A DNA stretch of 64,000 nt from Fimbriiglobus ruber. Lineage in GTDB: Bacteria; Planctomycetota; Planctomycetia; Gemmatales; Gemmataceae. The notes beneath the pieces were generated by a model that was not told the origin of the DNA, did not search any database, and saw only the letters and a list, made by a program, of their open reading frames with translations. Below are positions 25,789 through 39,021 of the stretch, one piece after another. Positions within the stretch are counted from its first letter, which is position 1, and each line of letters opens with the position of its first letter. The position numbers were made by a program, and so were the translations under genes. The stretch covers positions 186,001 to 250,000 of the forward strand of contig NZ_NIDE01000014.1 in assembly GCF_002197845.1 (NCBI RefSeq), written 5' to 3'.

Positions 25789-26982
25789 ATGAACGGGACC
25801 AGGGTGTTCGGGCTCGCTGCGTGCGGTCTGGCAGTGGTTGCTGCGTCCGTTGTGTCGGCGCAACAGGCGGTCGCCCCGCCCCCGCGCCAGGTCACCGGCG
25901 AGGTGTCGTTATTGGTGGTCGAGAACCTGCAGACCACTGGGTGGGGTGTTGATCGTCAACGGATCCTCCGGGTCAAGTTCAAGAACGGAATCATGCAACC
26001 GTCCGAGGTCGGATGGGAGGGGCCGTGGGATATTTACCTGGGGCTTGGAGCCCAGTTCGTTCAGAATCGGTACGTGGTGACCACAGAAATGTCCGTGATC
26101 GACGTGGTCGCCGGAAAGAGCATCAATCCGAGATCCGGGAAGCTGATCGCAGTCGACGGCGATGAGATCGCCTACCGCGTAGACACCGCCTACCGCGACG
26201 TGCAAGCCGGGGTGTACACCTTCAACCTGAAGACACACACCAACCGGAAGGTTGGCGGCCACGGCGAAGGGAAATACGGTTTGCCGGGGAAACGGTCGCC
26301 GCGCGGGACGAAGTCTGTCGCCAACGACTGGGACGAGATTGACGCCGGCGTGCCGAAACCTTACGCGACCTCGGGCGAGTTGATGCTGTATCGCGTCGGC
26401 GAGCCTCGCCGGTCGCTGGGAAAAAGCTTCTCCGTCCAGAGCGAAGCGGCCGGCCAAACTTTTTCGGCCCTGTCCTTACTACCGATCCTCTGGCTGGGCG
26501 ACAGCCACTTTCTCACGCAGGCGAAGAACGGCGAACTCATCACGGTTTCGCTCGACGGAACCCGGACGCCTGTTGTCAAGATTCCCTGGGACAACAAGCA
26601 GCGGTTCAACTGGCCGAACTTGGAGCGCGAGCCGGGCGGACGGCTGATCTATTCGGGGTACGGCGGACCAGCGGTGGTCATCGATGTGAAGAACCGGAAA
26701 TGGGAAAAGAGGAAGTGGGCCGATCTCGGCCACGGGTTCGACATGAGCGAGATCAAGGACAAAGACGGCTTCCTGCTGAGGCACAACGGGCGGGAGATCG
26801 GCCGGGTGTGGTCTTCGCCCTGGCACACGAAAACCACGGACGGGTATGTCGCACTTGAGGCTTGGCGCGACGACTTCTTCGTCGGCGGCAGCCAGGAACA
26901 GCGAGTCTGGTCAGCCGCGACCGGCAGATGGTCCACCCTACAGATGAAGTCGCCGGAGTGCATCATCGGCTGGACGAAGTGA
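25789..26982 (+). CDS. Secreted protein of unknown function, possible beta-propeller
   Basis: The 397-residue product begins at ATG 25789 with a very good GGAGGG seven bases upstream; an upstream TTG or ATG frame extension adds only ten residues. A signal peptide spans about residues 1-25 (ending VVSAQQ). The mature part alternates short beta-like strands with polar turns (ELITVSLDGTRTPVVKI, GRLIYSGYGGPAVVIDVKNRKW), which suggests a beta-propeller, but repeats are too weak to be sure. I do not recognise a family. It is divergent from the first PSCyt operon. Confidence 0.8.
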   Translation: MNGTRVFGLAACGLAVVAASVVSAQQAVAPPPRQVTGEVSLLVVENLQTTGWGVDRQRILRVKFKNGIMQPSEVGWEGPWDIYLGLGAQFVQNRYVVTTEMSVIDVVAGKSINPRSGKLIAVDGDEIAYRVDTAYRDVQAGVYTFNLKTHTNRKVGGHGEGKYGLPGKRSPRGTKSVANDWDEIDAGVPKPYATSGELMLYRVGEPRRSLGKSFSVQSEAAGQTFSALSLLPILWLGDSHFLTQAKNGELITVSLDGTRTPVVKIPWDNKQRFNWPNLEREPGGRLIYSGYGGPAVVIDVKNRKWEKRKWADLGHGFDMSEIKDKDGFLLRHNGREIGRVWSSPWHTKTTDGYVALEAWRDDFFVGGSQEQRVWSAATGRWSTLQMKSPECIIGWTK

Positions 26983-27067
26983 CGCGACCGTCGGCGAGGA
27001 GACGGTTCTCGGCCATAACGGTCTCGCGTCTGGGGTCTGGGCGAACGTGAACCCCGAGCGGAGTTTT

Positions 27068-27123
27068 CCCAGGGCGTTCGTTGCCTGGGCTATGTAATGT
27101 ACCCCCAGTCCTTCGGGCTGAAC
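27068..27123 (+). repeat. Dispersed intergenic repeat, copy 2
   Basis: This copy contains CCCAGGGC...GCCTGGGCTAT, then a C/T-rich stretch and CTTCGGGCTGAA, matching the minus strand of 17249-17312 in layout. It lies between two convergent genes. Confidence 0.6.
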
Positions 27124-27178
27124 AACGCGCGCACATTTCCGGTCATGTGAAAGGCAGCTTTGACCCGGGTTGAATGCC

Positions 27179-28519
27179 TTACACGCGGCCGAAGACGGAG
27201 CCGTTCACAGTGCCGGTGCTGTCGGCGAACGACTCCATTTCAATGCCCAGCGTCCGCAGGATGCTGAGGTGGACGTTCGACATCCGCGTCTCGCCGTTCC
27301 GCCAATAGGTGCCGTGCTTGAGCCCGAGCCCGGTCCCGCCTGCTATCAACGTCGGCAGGTTCCGGGGGTTGTGAGTCGTACTGGCGCCGCTGCCGAAGAG
27401 GACGACGGTGTTGTCGAGTACGCTGCCGGTGCGGTCCTTGTAGGTCGTCAGACGGTCGAGGAAGTGGGCCACCTGCTTGCTGAGGAACTGGTCGTACTTG
27501 GCGAACGCCAGTTGCCCGCCCTTGTCTTCCGCGTGGGAGAGGTTGTGGTGCGTCTTGGACAGACCGAGCTTGATCGGGAACGTGTCGCTGATGCCCATCC
27601 CGTCTTCCCGGTTGAGCATGAAGGTAACCGACCGGGTGATGTCCGCGTCAAACGCCAGCGCGATCAGGTCGAACATATTTCGGTAGTATTCGGCCGGCTC
27701 GCCCTCGGACGTGGCGTCGAGGTTGAGGTGCGAGTAGTCCTGCCTCTTCAATGGCACGTCGATCCACCGCTCAGAGGCGGTCAGCCGGGATTCGACCTCG
27801 TTCAGCGAGGTGAGGTACTGATCCATCCGCTCGCGGTCGGTTTTGCCGAGTTGTTGGTTGAGCGCCCGCGCGTTCTCGGCCACCGCGTCCACCAACTTGA
27901 TCCGCCGCCGTAGGTCGTCGCGTTGTGAGGCGAGTGAGGAGCGGTCGCCGCGGAAGAGGCGGTCGAACACCCGGCGGGGGCTATTCTCGGCCGGGATCGG
28001 GCGCCCTTCCAGGCTGTACGAAATGGTGCCGGTCCGCGACAGGAACCCAGTCCCGGCGTCGATCGACAGCACCAGCGACGGCTGCCGGCAGTGCTGCTTG
28101 GTGTGCAGGGCGATGATCTGGTCGAGGCCGACCGAGTTGTAACTGCCGGGCTTCGGGTTGTGCAACGGGGCGCCGGTGAGCCACATGTCGGAGCAGACGT
28201 GCGGGTCGGACTTTGGACCGCTCGGATGGTAGAGGCCGCCCAGGAAGCTGAGGCTCTTGCGGAACGGCGCGAGCGGTTCTGTCGACTTCCCGAAGACGAA
28301 CTCGCCGTTCTTCTCGACCCGCGGGAACCAGCTCCACTCGTCGATCCCGTGGGCTTCCCGCGGCAGCGACATCCCGTTGGCCGTGTAGATCGCACAGAAC
28401 CGCCGGGGTACCTTCGCGGTCACCTCTGCGCCCATCGCGTCGAGTACCGGCAGGGCCAGCGCGACCCCGCCCGCCCCCCGGAGGAACGCACGCCGGTCGA
28501 GCTTCCGAAACGACTTCAT
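27179..28519 (-). CDS. DUF1552 domain-containing protein
   Basis: The 446-residue protein has a Tat-like N-terminus ([24 protein letters not shown]) and the DUF1552 pattern: [15 protein letters not shown], the [14 protein letters not shown] region, and the C-terminal [11 protein letters not shown] followed by [14 protein letters not shown]1552 proteins are exported, related in layout to DUF1501, and of unknown function. ATG 28519 was chosen for the GGAG seven bases upstream; the frame stays open 18 codons further. It follows the DUF1592-type gene in the same operon. Confidence 0.92.
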   Translation of the reverse strand: MKSFRKLDRRAFLRGAGGVALALPVLDAMGAEVTAKVPRRFCAIYTANGMSLPREAHGIDEWSWFPRVEKNGEFVFGKSTEPLAPFRKSLSFLGGLYHPSGPKSDPHVCSDMWLTGAPLHNPKPGSYNSVGLDQIIALHTKQHCRQPSLVLSIDAGTGFLSRTGTISYSLEGRPIPAENSPRRVFDRLFRGDRSSLASQRDDLRRRIKLVDAVAENARALNQQLGKTDRERMDQYLTSLNEVESRLTASERWIDVPLKRQDYSHLNLDATSEGEPAEYYRNMFDLIALAFDADITRSVTFMLNREDGMGISDTFPIKLGLSKTHHNLSHAEDKGGQLAFAKYDQFLSKQVAHFLDRLTTYKDRTGSVLDNTVVLFGSGASTTHNPRNLPTLIAGGTGLGLKHGTYWRNGETRMSNVHLSILRTLGIEMESFADSTGTVNGSVFGRV

Positions 28520-28579
28520 CGCTGTCTCCGAGTCATTCACCGTTAGACGAATGTTAACCACTGCCGACCGCAACCGACA

Positions 28580-32227
<3,648 letters not shown>

Positions 32228-32536
32228 GGGTGGCAACTTGAGGCGGGGCGGGTCAGCCGTCACGATGCGGCGGGGGTCGAAGCCAACGGGAACCGTCGGA
32301 AGCAGCGGCGGGTTTGAGCCGGGTCGGTAAGAAGCTCAATCCTAAAGTCGACCGGACCGACCTGAAAACTCTGGCGTACAAGCTGTCGGGGTGGGTGGGT
32401 TCAATATCGCAAGCTGGCTACGCCACTTCAAATAGTTTAACCGACAATTCGCGTGTGGCGAGCGGTGACTTTCGACAAATCTGGTAGAGGCGGTTCAGAC
32501 GCTGCACAAGGCGACGAAGGCCATCAGGGTTGCCGG

Positions 32537-33058
32537 TCACGGCGGGCTCGGTTGCCCGTTGATCTTGGCCTTCAGAAAAAGGGCCAGGTTTTCGGCGTCG
32601 TCCGTGCCGATTCGCAGAACGCTCCCTCTCCTCATCCGCACGACGACGCAATCCCGGCCCCAGATGTTCCAGACCCAACCGCCGCGGATGCTGAGGTGAA
32701 TCCCCCAGCCGTCCAGGATCAAGGTCCGCCCGACTTCGACCTCCTCGATGTCGGCATACAGCACCGTTTTGCGGCACAGCGGGACGGGGCCGAAGCGGAT
32801 CGCCAGTTCTTCTCCGCGGTCTTCCACCTTGAGGTGATGAAAGGCCGGCGCGATGAGAGCGAGCGCCACGCCCGTGGTTCCCGCGATGATCACGCCTGGC
32901 ATTTCGCCAATGGCCCAAGCGAGCGCCAGACAGCCGGCGGCCGCGACGTCCAGGAACAGGCAGAGCGGCGCGGTCTGCGTGTGCGAGTAAGCCGGTGATT
33001 CGTCGCTCTCGATCATTCGCCCCACGGGGACCTCGGTTTCAACGCGGTAGAATGGCAA
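32537..33058 (-). CDS. Small membrane protein, possible bacterial PH-like domain
   Basis: The product is up to 173 residues with two membrane helices (about residues 32-47 and 53-72) followed by a beta-rich part (ADIEEVEVGRTLILDGWGIHLSIRGGWVWNIWGRDCVVVRMRRGSVLRIGTDD). This pattern of two helices and a short beta domain resembles membrane proteins with a bacterial PH domain, but the match is by general look only. The start is uncertain: TTG 33058 gives the full frame; ATG 33016 is an alternative. It is the last gene after the unknown secreted protein, 44 bases away. Confidence 0.7.
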   Translation of the reverse strand: MPFYRVETEVPVGRMIESDESPAYSHTQTAPLCLFLDVAAAGCLALAWAIGEMPGVIIAGTTGVALALIAPAFHHLKVEDRGEELAIRFGPVPLCRKTVLYADIEEVEVGRTLILDGWGIHLSIRGGWVWNIWGRDCVVVRMRRGSVLRIGTDDAENLALFLKAKINGQPSPP

Positions 33059-33102
33059 CCGACTGTCATGCGGGCTCGTGCGGCTGCTATTAGGAATGCC
33101 GA

Positions 33103-34170
33103 TCAGACCGGGCCGCGGATGAACGAGAGGAGCAACTCGATCACGTTGCCCTCGGCCGACGTGGTCCAGAACACCTGACAGCCCTTGCGCTCGATGAGCG
33201 TTCTCGTCAGGGATTCTTTGGCCATCACCGCGAACGGCCCGGGATCGGTGTTCGCTTTCAGATCCTCGTCAGCCATCTCAAGGAGTCGCCGGATCGCGTA
33301 AGTCACGATCTTGGCACGCCGATCATCTTTGGCGATGACGGTGACCCGGATTCCGGACCGGTCGCAGACGGAGAGGCTCAACGCCGCCGTCTGAGCGGAA
33401 TCGGCCAGAGCCTTTAACTCCTCGATCCCCGGCTTGCTGACCGAAAGTGGTTGTCCCGCGAACAGTGGGGTTTCCCGGTTGTCGAAAAAGATGGCCAAAA
33501 ACTCTCGATCGATTTCCGCCCACCCCGACGAGGGCGCGGGAGCCGGTTTACGGGCGGCCAAACGGTCGAGCAACGCGCGAACTTCCGGCTCCGGGCTGCA
33601 CACCAGCGTCCGATCGTCCGCGGCGAAAAGAACGAACGGAACGCTTTCTTTCGGAGTGGTCTGAAGCTGGACTCGCGCGTACGACCGGCCGGCGTGGCGG
33701 ACCCAGTCCGCCTTGGGGAACCATTTCCGGAGCCGCCCGTTCCAGTCGAACGGGCGAATGGTCCGGATCACGCACGGCGCGGCGCCGTTAATACCAATTT
33801 TCCCGTGTTCCCCATCACTTTCGGGCTGAACGTAAGCATTGAGGTTGAACACGCACTGTTCGATATCCGCGAAGGCCGGCGCCTCGGCAGCCGAAAGAGT
33901 CCCATCCTTGATCCAACCAAATGCGTATGTGAACAACTGGCTTGTAGCGGAGACGAGTTCGGGCCCTTTCGCGGACCGGGCGATCGCAACCGGGCGGAAG
34001 CCGATCAACCCCTGGTGGCTGACCCGCGGGAAGTACGTGAGGTCGAACCGCGGGTAGATCGGCCGTGGCCGCGGCGCCGCTTCGACGGCCGGTGCCGTGC
34101 CGGGACACGACCAGACGACGGCTACAGCGGTCAACGCGGTGAACACGAGTTGCGTGGGTCGTGAAATCAT
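33103..34170 (-). CDS. Secreted protein of unknown function
   Basis: The 355-residue product begins at ATG 34170, preceded by AAGGAGGTG, the strongest Shine-Dalgarno sequence seen in this window, so high expression is likely. A signal peptide spans about residues 1-30. The remainder has no motif I know; the segment FVLFAADDRTLVCSPEPEVRALLDRL and the later LADSAQTAALSLSVCDRSGIRVTVIA read like an alpha/beta protein. It lies 53 bases after the alpha/beta hydrolase gene and likely shares its transcript. Confidence 0.8.
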   Translation of the reverse strand: MISRPTQLVFTALTAVAVVWSCPGTAPAVEAAPRPRPIYPRFDLTYFPRVSHQGLIGFRPVAIARSAKGPELVSATSQLFTYAFGWIKDGTLSAAEAPAFADIEQCVFNLNAYVQPESDGEHGKIGINGAAPCVIRTIRPFDWNGRLRKWFPKADWVRHAGRSYARVQLQTTPKESVPFVLFAADDRTLVCSPEPEVRALLDRLAARKPAPAPSSGWAEIDREFLAIFFDNRETPLFAGQPLSVSKPGIEELKALADSAQTAALSLSVCDRSGIRVTVIAKDDRRAKIVTYAIRRLLEMADEDLKANTDPGPFAVMAKESLTRTLIERKGCQVFWTTSAEGNVIELLLSFIRGPV

Positions 34171-34223
34171 CGGGGCACCTCCTTGTGATCGCGGCACAAA
34201 CAACCTGACACCCTCCGCGCGGG

Positions 34224-36269
34224 TTACTTCCCGTCGTCGCGGAGAAGTTCCCACTTCTCGCCGAAGAATCCGGCCCGGACGATCTTCCCCGCGTACCGGG
34301 TGCCCGGCGGGGTGGTCAGGTCGACGACGGCGTAGTCGGGCAGCTTGGGCACCTGCCGGGCGTTGTTCAAGTAGTCGTACTCGCGGAACGTGAACCCGCT
34401 ATTGATCACGACATACTTCCGCGGGTTCAGGGGGTTCGGGTAGATCAACAGCGGGACGTGGGTCGCGACATCGTACGTCTTGTTTCCGACCGCGACCCCT
34501 TCCTTCGTCCACTTGATTGGGAGTTTGTCGGCGATCCTGGCCAGGACCGCGTTGCTTTTCGGATCGCCCCACAGGACGAGGTTGTTGGCCGCGATGTCGT
34601 CGGCCGACACGTCGGCGTCTTTCAGGACGCGGGCGTCGCCGCGGAACTGCTTCCGCCAGTGCTCGACCGCGCGGGCCATTTCGGCTGTAGCCCACTTCCC
34701 CGCCTTCTCGGACAGTGGCTTCCCCGTCGGGGCGACCATCACGAAGGCGTCCAGGAAGGCATCATCGATCGGCCCCTGGAGGCCCGGCCGCTTCGCGAGG
34801 CCATCCGGGGCCGGTGCCTCCGTCTGCCGCCACTTCTTACCCGCTCTCTGAAAGTGCGCCGTCAACGAGCGGTCGGAGGTGAGCGGGAGAGGGTCCGACG
34901 GCTTTTCATCCGGGGCGAACGCGAATCGTCGCATCATCGGGGTCGTCACGGAGCCCGGCGGGAAGCGAACGGTTAGCGCCGTCGCGCCCTCGGCCTGAAT
35001 GAGAACGCAGCCCGTTGCCGGCTGCAAACTCGCGTTCACCGTCGCCTTGTCCCAGTGCTTGTCGAGCCCGTCCACGGTGATCCACCCGCGCTGGTTGTAC
35101 CGCAGGGTGTACGTGGCGAAGCGGATCTCGGCCGGCAACGGGTCGCGGCCCTTCTCGACGATGGCGTCGATCCGCCGGTTCAGTTCGGCCTTGGCCGCCG
35201 GCTCGTAGCTGTGGGCGGTCTTCGGCCCGATCAGGTGGGTCAGTTCGATCCCTTCCGCCTTGAGCGCCTTGGCCATGGCGTCGGCGGCCTGCTTCTGGCT
35301 GTCGACCTCGCCGCTGTAGGCGACGGTGGGCAGGTTGAATAAGTTCCGGGCGGAGTCGGTGGCGTTGTACCAGTGCCACAGCTTCTGCTCGTACCACACT
35401 GCGTCGACTTCCTCTTTTTGGAAGACCTTGAGGAACTCCGGCGTCTCGCTGAACCCGGCCCCCGGAGCAGCCGCGCAAAACAAAGTCGGGTAGTGGACGG
35501 CGAACTGCCAGCAGGCGGCCCCGCCCATGCTGAACCCGCGGGCGACGACGCGGGAATCGTCGATCGGGTAGTGTCGGCGGACGTGGTCGAGGCATTCCAG
35601 CGTGTCGATCTCGCCGGCGAACTTGTTCGCGTTACAGTACCGGCCGTAGGGGTGGACGACGATCGCCCCGGGCGGGGTGAACGCGCCGGCCGAGGTCCGC
35701 CGCTGGCGGAGGAAGTTGACCTCGCTGAGCGTTGCCCCGCGGCCGTGCCACCAGAAATCGAGCCGGTACCGCTGGCCGCCCGCGGGTACAAACCCGGCCG
35801 GAATCACGAGCCCGTATGGCTGGACAGAGCCGTCAATTTTCGACCGATAGCCGCGGACGACCAGCCCGGTCGCGGTGGTCCAGGGAGCCTTGCCGAAGCG
35901 GAGGTGACTGGCCCGCAGCAATCCTTCCTTCAACAACTCCTTCGCCGCCACCACGTCCGCCGACGCGAAGATCTCGTCGTACTCGACCGCGTACCGGACC
36001 GCCTTCTCGTAAATCTCGATGTCGGGAAGCAGGTCGAGGAGAGCAGGGGTGCTTCGTAAGAGGGCGGCGAGATCCCGGATCTCGGTCCGCAGGGCGGCCG
36101 CCCCCTTCATCAATTCGTGTTCGTCGGCCGGGCTGAGCGTAATGCCCTTCGGCGGGACCGGGCGGACCTTGGCCGGGTTGTTATCCGTCGGACCGTCCGC
36201 GGACGCGGTGGAAACTGAGGTTAGAGCGAACAGAACGACGATCCAACCGGCTTTCAGGCGCGCTGCCAT
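34224..36269 (-). CDS. Secreted alpha/beta hydrolase (prolyl oligopeptidase/esterase type)
   Basis: The 681-residue protein has a signal peptide (about residues 1-25). The alpha/beta hydrolase core shows an oxyanion region (LDFWWHGRGA), a HPYGRYCNANKFAGE loop, and the nucleophile elbow G-F-S-M-G-G (Ser near residue 247), in the style of prolyl oligopeptidase-family esterases. A following TAHSY could hold the catalytic His. A beta-rich domain of about 250 residues follows. The substrate is unknown. The start ATG 36269 gives the best signal peptide. An ISKra4 element begins 86 bases upstream and could affect its promoter. Confidence 0.85.
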   Translation of the reverse strand: MAARLKAGWIVVLFALTSVSTASADGPTDNNPAKVRPVPPKGITLSPADEHELMKGAAALRTEIRDLAALLRSTPALLDLLPDIEIYEKAVRYAVEYDEIFASADVVAAKELLKEGLLRASHLRFGKAPWTTATGLVVRGYRSKIDGSVQPYGLVIPAGFVPAGGQRYRLDFWWHGRGATLSEVNFLRQRRTSAGAFTPPGAIVVHPYGRYCNANKFAGEIDTLECLDHVRRHYPIDDSRVVARGFSMGGAACWQFAVHYPTLFCAAAPGAGFSETPEFLKVFQKEEVDAVWYEQKLWHWYNATDSARNLFNLPTVAYSGEVDSQKQAADAMAKALKAEGIELTHLIGPKTAHSYEPAAKAELNRRIDAIVEKGRDPLPAEIRFATYTLRYNQRGWITVDGLDKHWDKATVNASLQPATGCVLIQAEGATALTVRFPPGSVTTPMMRRFAFAPDEKPSDPLPLTSDRSLTAHFQRAGKKWRQTEAPAPDGLAKRPGLQGPIDDAFLDAFVMVAPTGKPLSEKAGKWATAEMARAVEHWRKQFRGDARVLKDADVSADDIAANNLVLWGDPKSNAVLARIADKLPIKWTKEGVAVGNKTYDVATHVPLLIYPNPLNPRKYVVINSGFTFREYDYLNNARQVPKLPDYAVVDLTTPPGTRYAGKIVRAGFFGEKWELLRDDGK

Positions 36270-36450
36270 GCGGATTCCCCGTGTCAATGATTCCGCATAC
36301 TTTACACTCATTGAGAGTGGCGGTCATGCCGAATCGCGGCGGATGAGCTGGCGCGGGTGGGCAGCTCAAAAGGGGGCGGATTTTTTGATACTCTAATGGT
36401 GGCATTTTGGTGAGGTTAAAAATCCCCGTCCGAACCCCCCGAGCCCCGTC

Positions 36451-36693
36451 ATGGACACACTCACTCTGACCCCGGAACAAGAGCAACGGGCCGACGAACT
36501 CTACCAGCGGTTCCAGGATCTGTTCTGCGAGGAAGCCAAGCGGGTCGCCCGCCTGTTCGCCAGTAAGTCCGACGATCAACTCCTCGGGAAGACCGAGTTC
36601 GAACTCCGGGATCGGGTCCACGAACTGGCCGCCCGGAGTCTTCAGACCGCTCTCGACGAGCGGAAAAAAGGGGGTACCAGGGGTCGACCATGA
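36451..36693 (+). CDS. ISKra4-family transposase, N-terminal frame (orfA)
   Basis: The 80-residue product (EQRADELYQRF, ASKSDDQLLGKTEFELRDRVHELAARSLQTALDERKKGG) matches the N-terminal part of ISKra4-family transposases, which are often a single frame. Here the second frame begins at an overlapping ATGA (36690). The minus-one frame is open back to the A6G5 tract at 36664-36674, and slipping there would give K-R-G-Y-Q-G-S before the zinc-finger part, close to the usual fused sequence. Programmed slippage or simple coupling are both possible. Confidence 0.8.
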   Translation: MDTLTLTPEQEQRADELYQRFQDLFCEEAKRVARLFASKSDDQLLGKTEFELRDRVHELAARSLQTALDERKKGGTRGRP

Positions 36694-36906
36694 CGTGCCC
36701 GCACTGCCGGGAATCGGCCCGGTGCAAGGGATTCAAGTCCCGTCAATTGGTCAGCCTGTTCGGTCCGCTCGAGTACTCCCGGCACTACTACTTGTGCCGG
36801 CACTGCCACCACGGGATATCGCCCCTGGACGGGGTGCTCGGGTTACGGGCTCACGACCTGACCCCGGCCGCCGACGAGGTCGTCTGCCTGTCCGGGTTGG
36901 AGGATA
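36690..36906 (+). pseudogene. ISKra4-family transposase, 5' fragment (interrupted by IS630)
   Basis: This part encodes the zinc-finger region, C-P-H-C...C-R-H-C-H-H-G (about residues 3-40), typical of ISKra4 transposases. At codon GAT-A the sequence enters the IS630 element. Joining base 36906 to 38081 restores a continuous frame reading L-E-D-S-F-A-T-A-A-D-T, which proves that this and the fragment at 38081-39021 were one gene. Confidence 0.88.
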
Positions 36907-36910
36907 TACT

Positions 36911-37477
36911 TTACGCGTCCAGGAGTGACACATTGTCCCACGTCTGGAATTTGTGGGTCATCAGGGTCGCCAGTTTCTCTCGGTGTTTCGTCGGCAGATC
37001 CGCCAAGCAATGGTCGATGGCCTCCTGGAACTTCTTGAAGTCCTGATGGTGGCGGCTGTTCAACGCCTCCTTCTTCACGAACTTCCAGAGTCGCTCGATC
37101 AAGTTCAGGTTCGGCGAATACGACGGCAGGAACAACAACTCGATCCCGAGTGCCTTGGCCGTGTGCTCCACCAGCGCGCACCGCTGGTAGCGGGCGTTGT
37201 CGAGTACCAGCGTGATCGGCAATGACCCACCGAGGGCCGCGATCTTGCGGAGCAACGCACACACCGAGGTGGCCGTGATGTACGTCGTGTTGATTTCTGT
37301 CACCAGCTCGTGCGTGACCGCGTTCAGCGCACCCAGCACGTTGTACCTCTGCCGTCCCGACGCGGCCCGGACATGTAACCGGACGAAGCACCACACCCAC
37401 CCCAGGAACGACGCCAAGACGAAGTGCGACGCGTCCACGAAGTACACCGTCCGCTTACCGTCGCGGGCTTCCGCCAA
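36911..37477 (-). CDS. IS630-family transposase, DDE catalytic part (orfB)
   Basis: The product is the DDE superfamily domain of an IS630 transposase. The catalytic triad is intact: D in YFVDASHF, D in LVLDNARYQ, and E in NLNLIERLWKFVKK. The frame continues upstream of the listed TTG start back to the T6A4 tract (minus strand) at 37497-37506, where a plus-one shift from orfA gives the natural junction F-L-K-T-E-L-E-P-K. It is therefore probably made as an orfA-orfB fusion. Confidence 0.88.
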   Translation of the reverse strand: MAEARDGKRTVYFVDASHFVLASFLGWVWCFVRLHVRAASGRQRYNVLGALNAVTHELVTEINTTYITATSVCALLRKIAALGGSLPITLVLDNARYQRCALVEHTAKALGIELLFLPSYSPNLNLIERLWKFVKKEALNSRHHQDFKKFQEAIDHCLADLPTKHREKLATLMTHKFQTWDNVSLLDA

Positions 37478-37979
37478 CTTCGGTTCCAGTTCCGTCTTTT
37501 AAAAAATCCGCCTGCGTGCGGGCGTGTTCGTCGACCGTTTTCTTGGGCGGCACCGGGATGGGTGCCACCTTCAGGCATTTCATCCCCAGATCCTCTTTCA
37601 AGAACTGGCGCACCCGCGACGCCTTGCGTCGGACGCCCGTCAGGTCCTCGATCCGCCGCGCCGCCTCGTGGGCCGTGTGCGGCGGGTGCCGGCGAAACGC
37701 GTCTTCGATCGTCCCGTGATGCGGTGTCAGCGCACTGGGTTGGCCCTTCCAGCCGAACGATCGGACCCCATCCAGACCCTTCGCCGCATAGATCCGCAGG
37801 GTCCGCTGCACCGTGGAGCGCGACACGTTGGCCAACTCCGCGATCCGACTGTGCGTCACGTTCCGGGTCTTGAGCCAGAGAATCTCCATCCGCTCTTGGA
37901 CACGCGGGTCCGGGTGCCGATAGCGCGCGTCCGCGATCGCTTGGACCACGGGTTCGGGAAACGAATATTGGGGACGCAT
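37455..37979 (-). CDS. IS630-family transposase, helix-turn-helix part (orfA)
   Basis: The 174-residue product has the N-terminal DNA-binding half of IS630/Tc1-type transposases: a helix-turn-helix (HSRIAELANVSRSTVQRTLRIYAAKG) and a second winged helix-like part (GVRRKASRVRQFLKEDLGMKCLKVAPIP). It starts at ATG 37979, about 100 bases inside the right end. The useful sequence ends at the T6A4 tract at 37497-37506; the last 18 residues after it are out of the family frame. Confidence 0.85.
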   Translation of the reverse strand: MRPQYSFPEPVVQAIADARYRHPDPRVQERMEILWLKTRNVTHSRIAELANVSRSTVQRTLRIYAAKGLDGVRSFGWKGQPSALTPHHGTIEDAFRRHPPHTAHEAARRIEDLTGVRRKASRVRQFLKEDLGMKCLKVAPIPVPPKKTVDEHARTQADFLKDGTGTEVGGSPRR

Positions 37980-38080
37980 CCTTGCCCTCCCGCAGACGGA
38001 TCGGTGAAGGATCTATCCTCCGCTATCCAGGCCTGGTTGCTCAAGGCCGACTTGTGTCACTTCAGGCGAGTCCGAGAATA

Positions 38081-39021
38081 GTTTCGCCACGGCCGCCGAC
38101 ACGGTGTTGCCGCGGTTGGCCGGTCTGCGAGTGAGTGAGTCGACGGTCCAGCGGGCGACCGAGGCCGCCGGCGAGCGGTTGGCCGAAGCCCAACATGCGG
38201 GCCAGACGTTCGGCCCGTCGACCCCGTGGGCGTGGCACAAGGATGCCGACGGGAAAACGGTCGGTTACGTGTCGGTCGACGCCACCGGCGTCGGGCAACA
38301 AGGTTCCCGCGGTGCCAAGGCCGAGGGGCGGATGGCGTACATCGGGATGATTGACAACCCGGTCCCCGAGGAACGCCCACGGTGGGCGAATCCGACGGCG
38401 GCCAAGCGACCGGAGTGGAAGGCCCGGTACGTGTCCCAGGTGCGGTCGCTCGCGGAGTTGGCCGAGCCGTTGCGGCGACAAGCCTCCCAGGTGAATCTGG
38501 GCGGTGCCGATCGATGGGTCGCGTTGTCCGACGGGGGCATTGGGTTGGAGGACTTCCTGCGGGCGAATTTCCCCCGTGTGGAAGCCGTCATCTTGGACTT
38601 CTACCACGTGGCCGAATACGTCGCCAAACTGTCCCGCGTCCTGCATCCGGGGGACGCGGACGCGGACCGGCGATGGCGGGAGACGACGTGCGAGGAACTC
38701 AAGACCTCCGGCGGATCCGCCGTGCTAGAGAAGGTCCGGTCGTTGGATCTCGCCGACCGGGCCGGGGCGGCGAGTGTTCGTGCGGAGGTCGTGACGTACT
38801 TCACGAATCAGACCCATCGGATGGATTACCCGCACTACTTGGCCCAGGGCTGGCAGATCGGCAGTGGTCCGGTGGAGAGTGCCTGCAAGACGGTCATCGG
38901 GGAACGCATGAAGGGCGGGGGAATGCGTTGGGGCGAGGACGGCGCCGATGCGATGAGCCACTTGCGCGCGCTGTTTTGTAGCTCGGATAACCAGTGGGCG
39001 GCGTTTTGGTCTAAGAATTAG
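38081..39021 (+). pseudogene. ISKra4-family transposase, 3' fragment
   Basis: This fragment holds the catalytic half: D in YVSVDATGVGQQ, D in WVALSDGG or the following VILDFYHVAEYV, and E in IGSGPVESACKTVIGERMKGGGMRW, all characteristic of ISKra4 transposases. It is in frame with 36690-36906 when the IS630 insert and one TA are removed. No other lesion is visible, so only the insertion makes it inactive. It might still be translated from an internal GTG or TTG. Confidence 0.9.

Larger units (their letters stand above)
36907..38078 (-). mobile_element. IS630-family insertion sequence nested in the ISKra4 transposase gene
   Basis: The element is about 1172 bases, flanked by TA at 36905-36906 and 38079-38080, the usual IS630 target duplication. 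Its ends are imperfect inverted repeats: in both ends 18 bases lead to the shared octamer GTGACACA (36925-36932, and on the other strand 38060-38053). It carries two overlapping transposase frames on the minus strand. Because it cuts an otherwise intact transposase frame, it arrived after the ISKra4 element. Confidence 0.92.

Noticed and set aside
38104-39021. A complete independent transposase gene starting at 38104
   Set aside because: The frame continues upstream to the IS630 boundary and joins in frame with 36690-36906, so it is the 3' part of a split gene.
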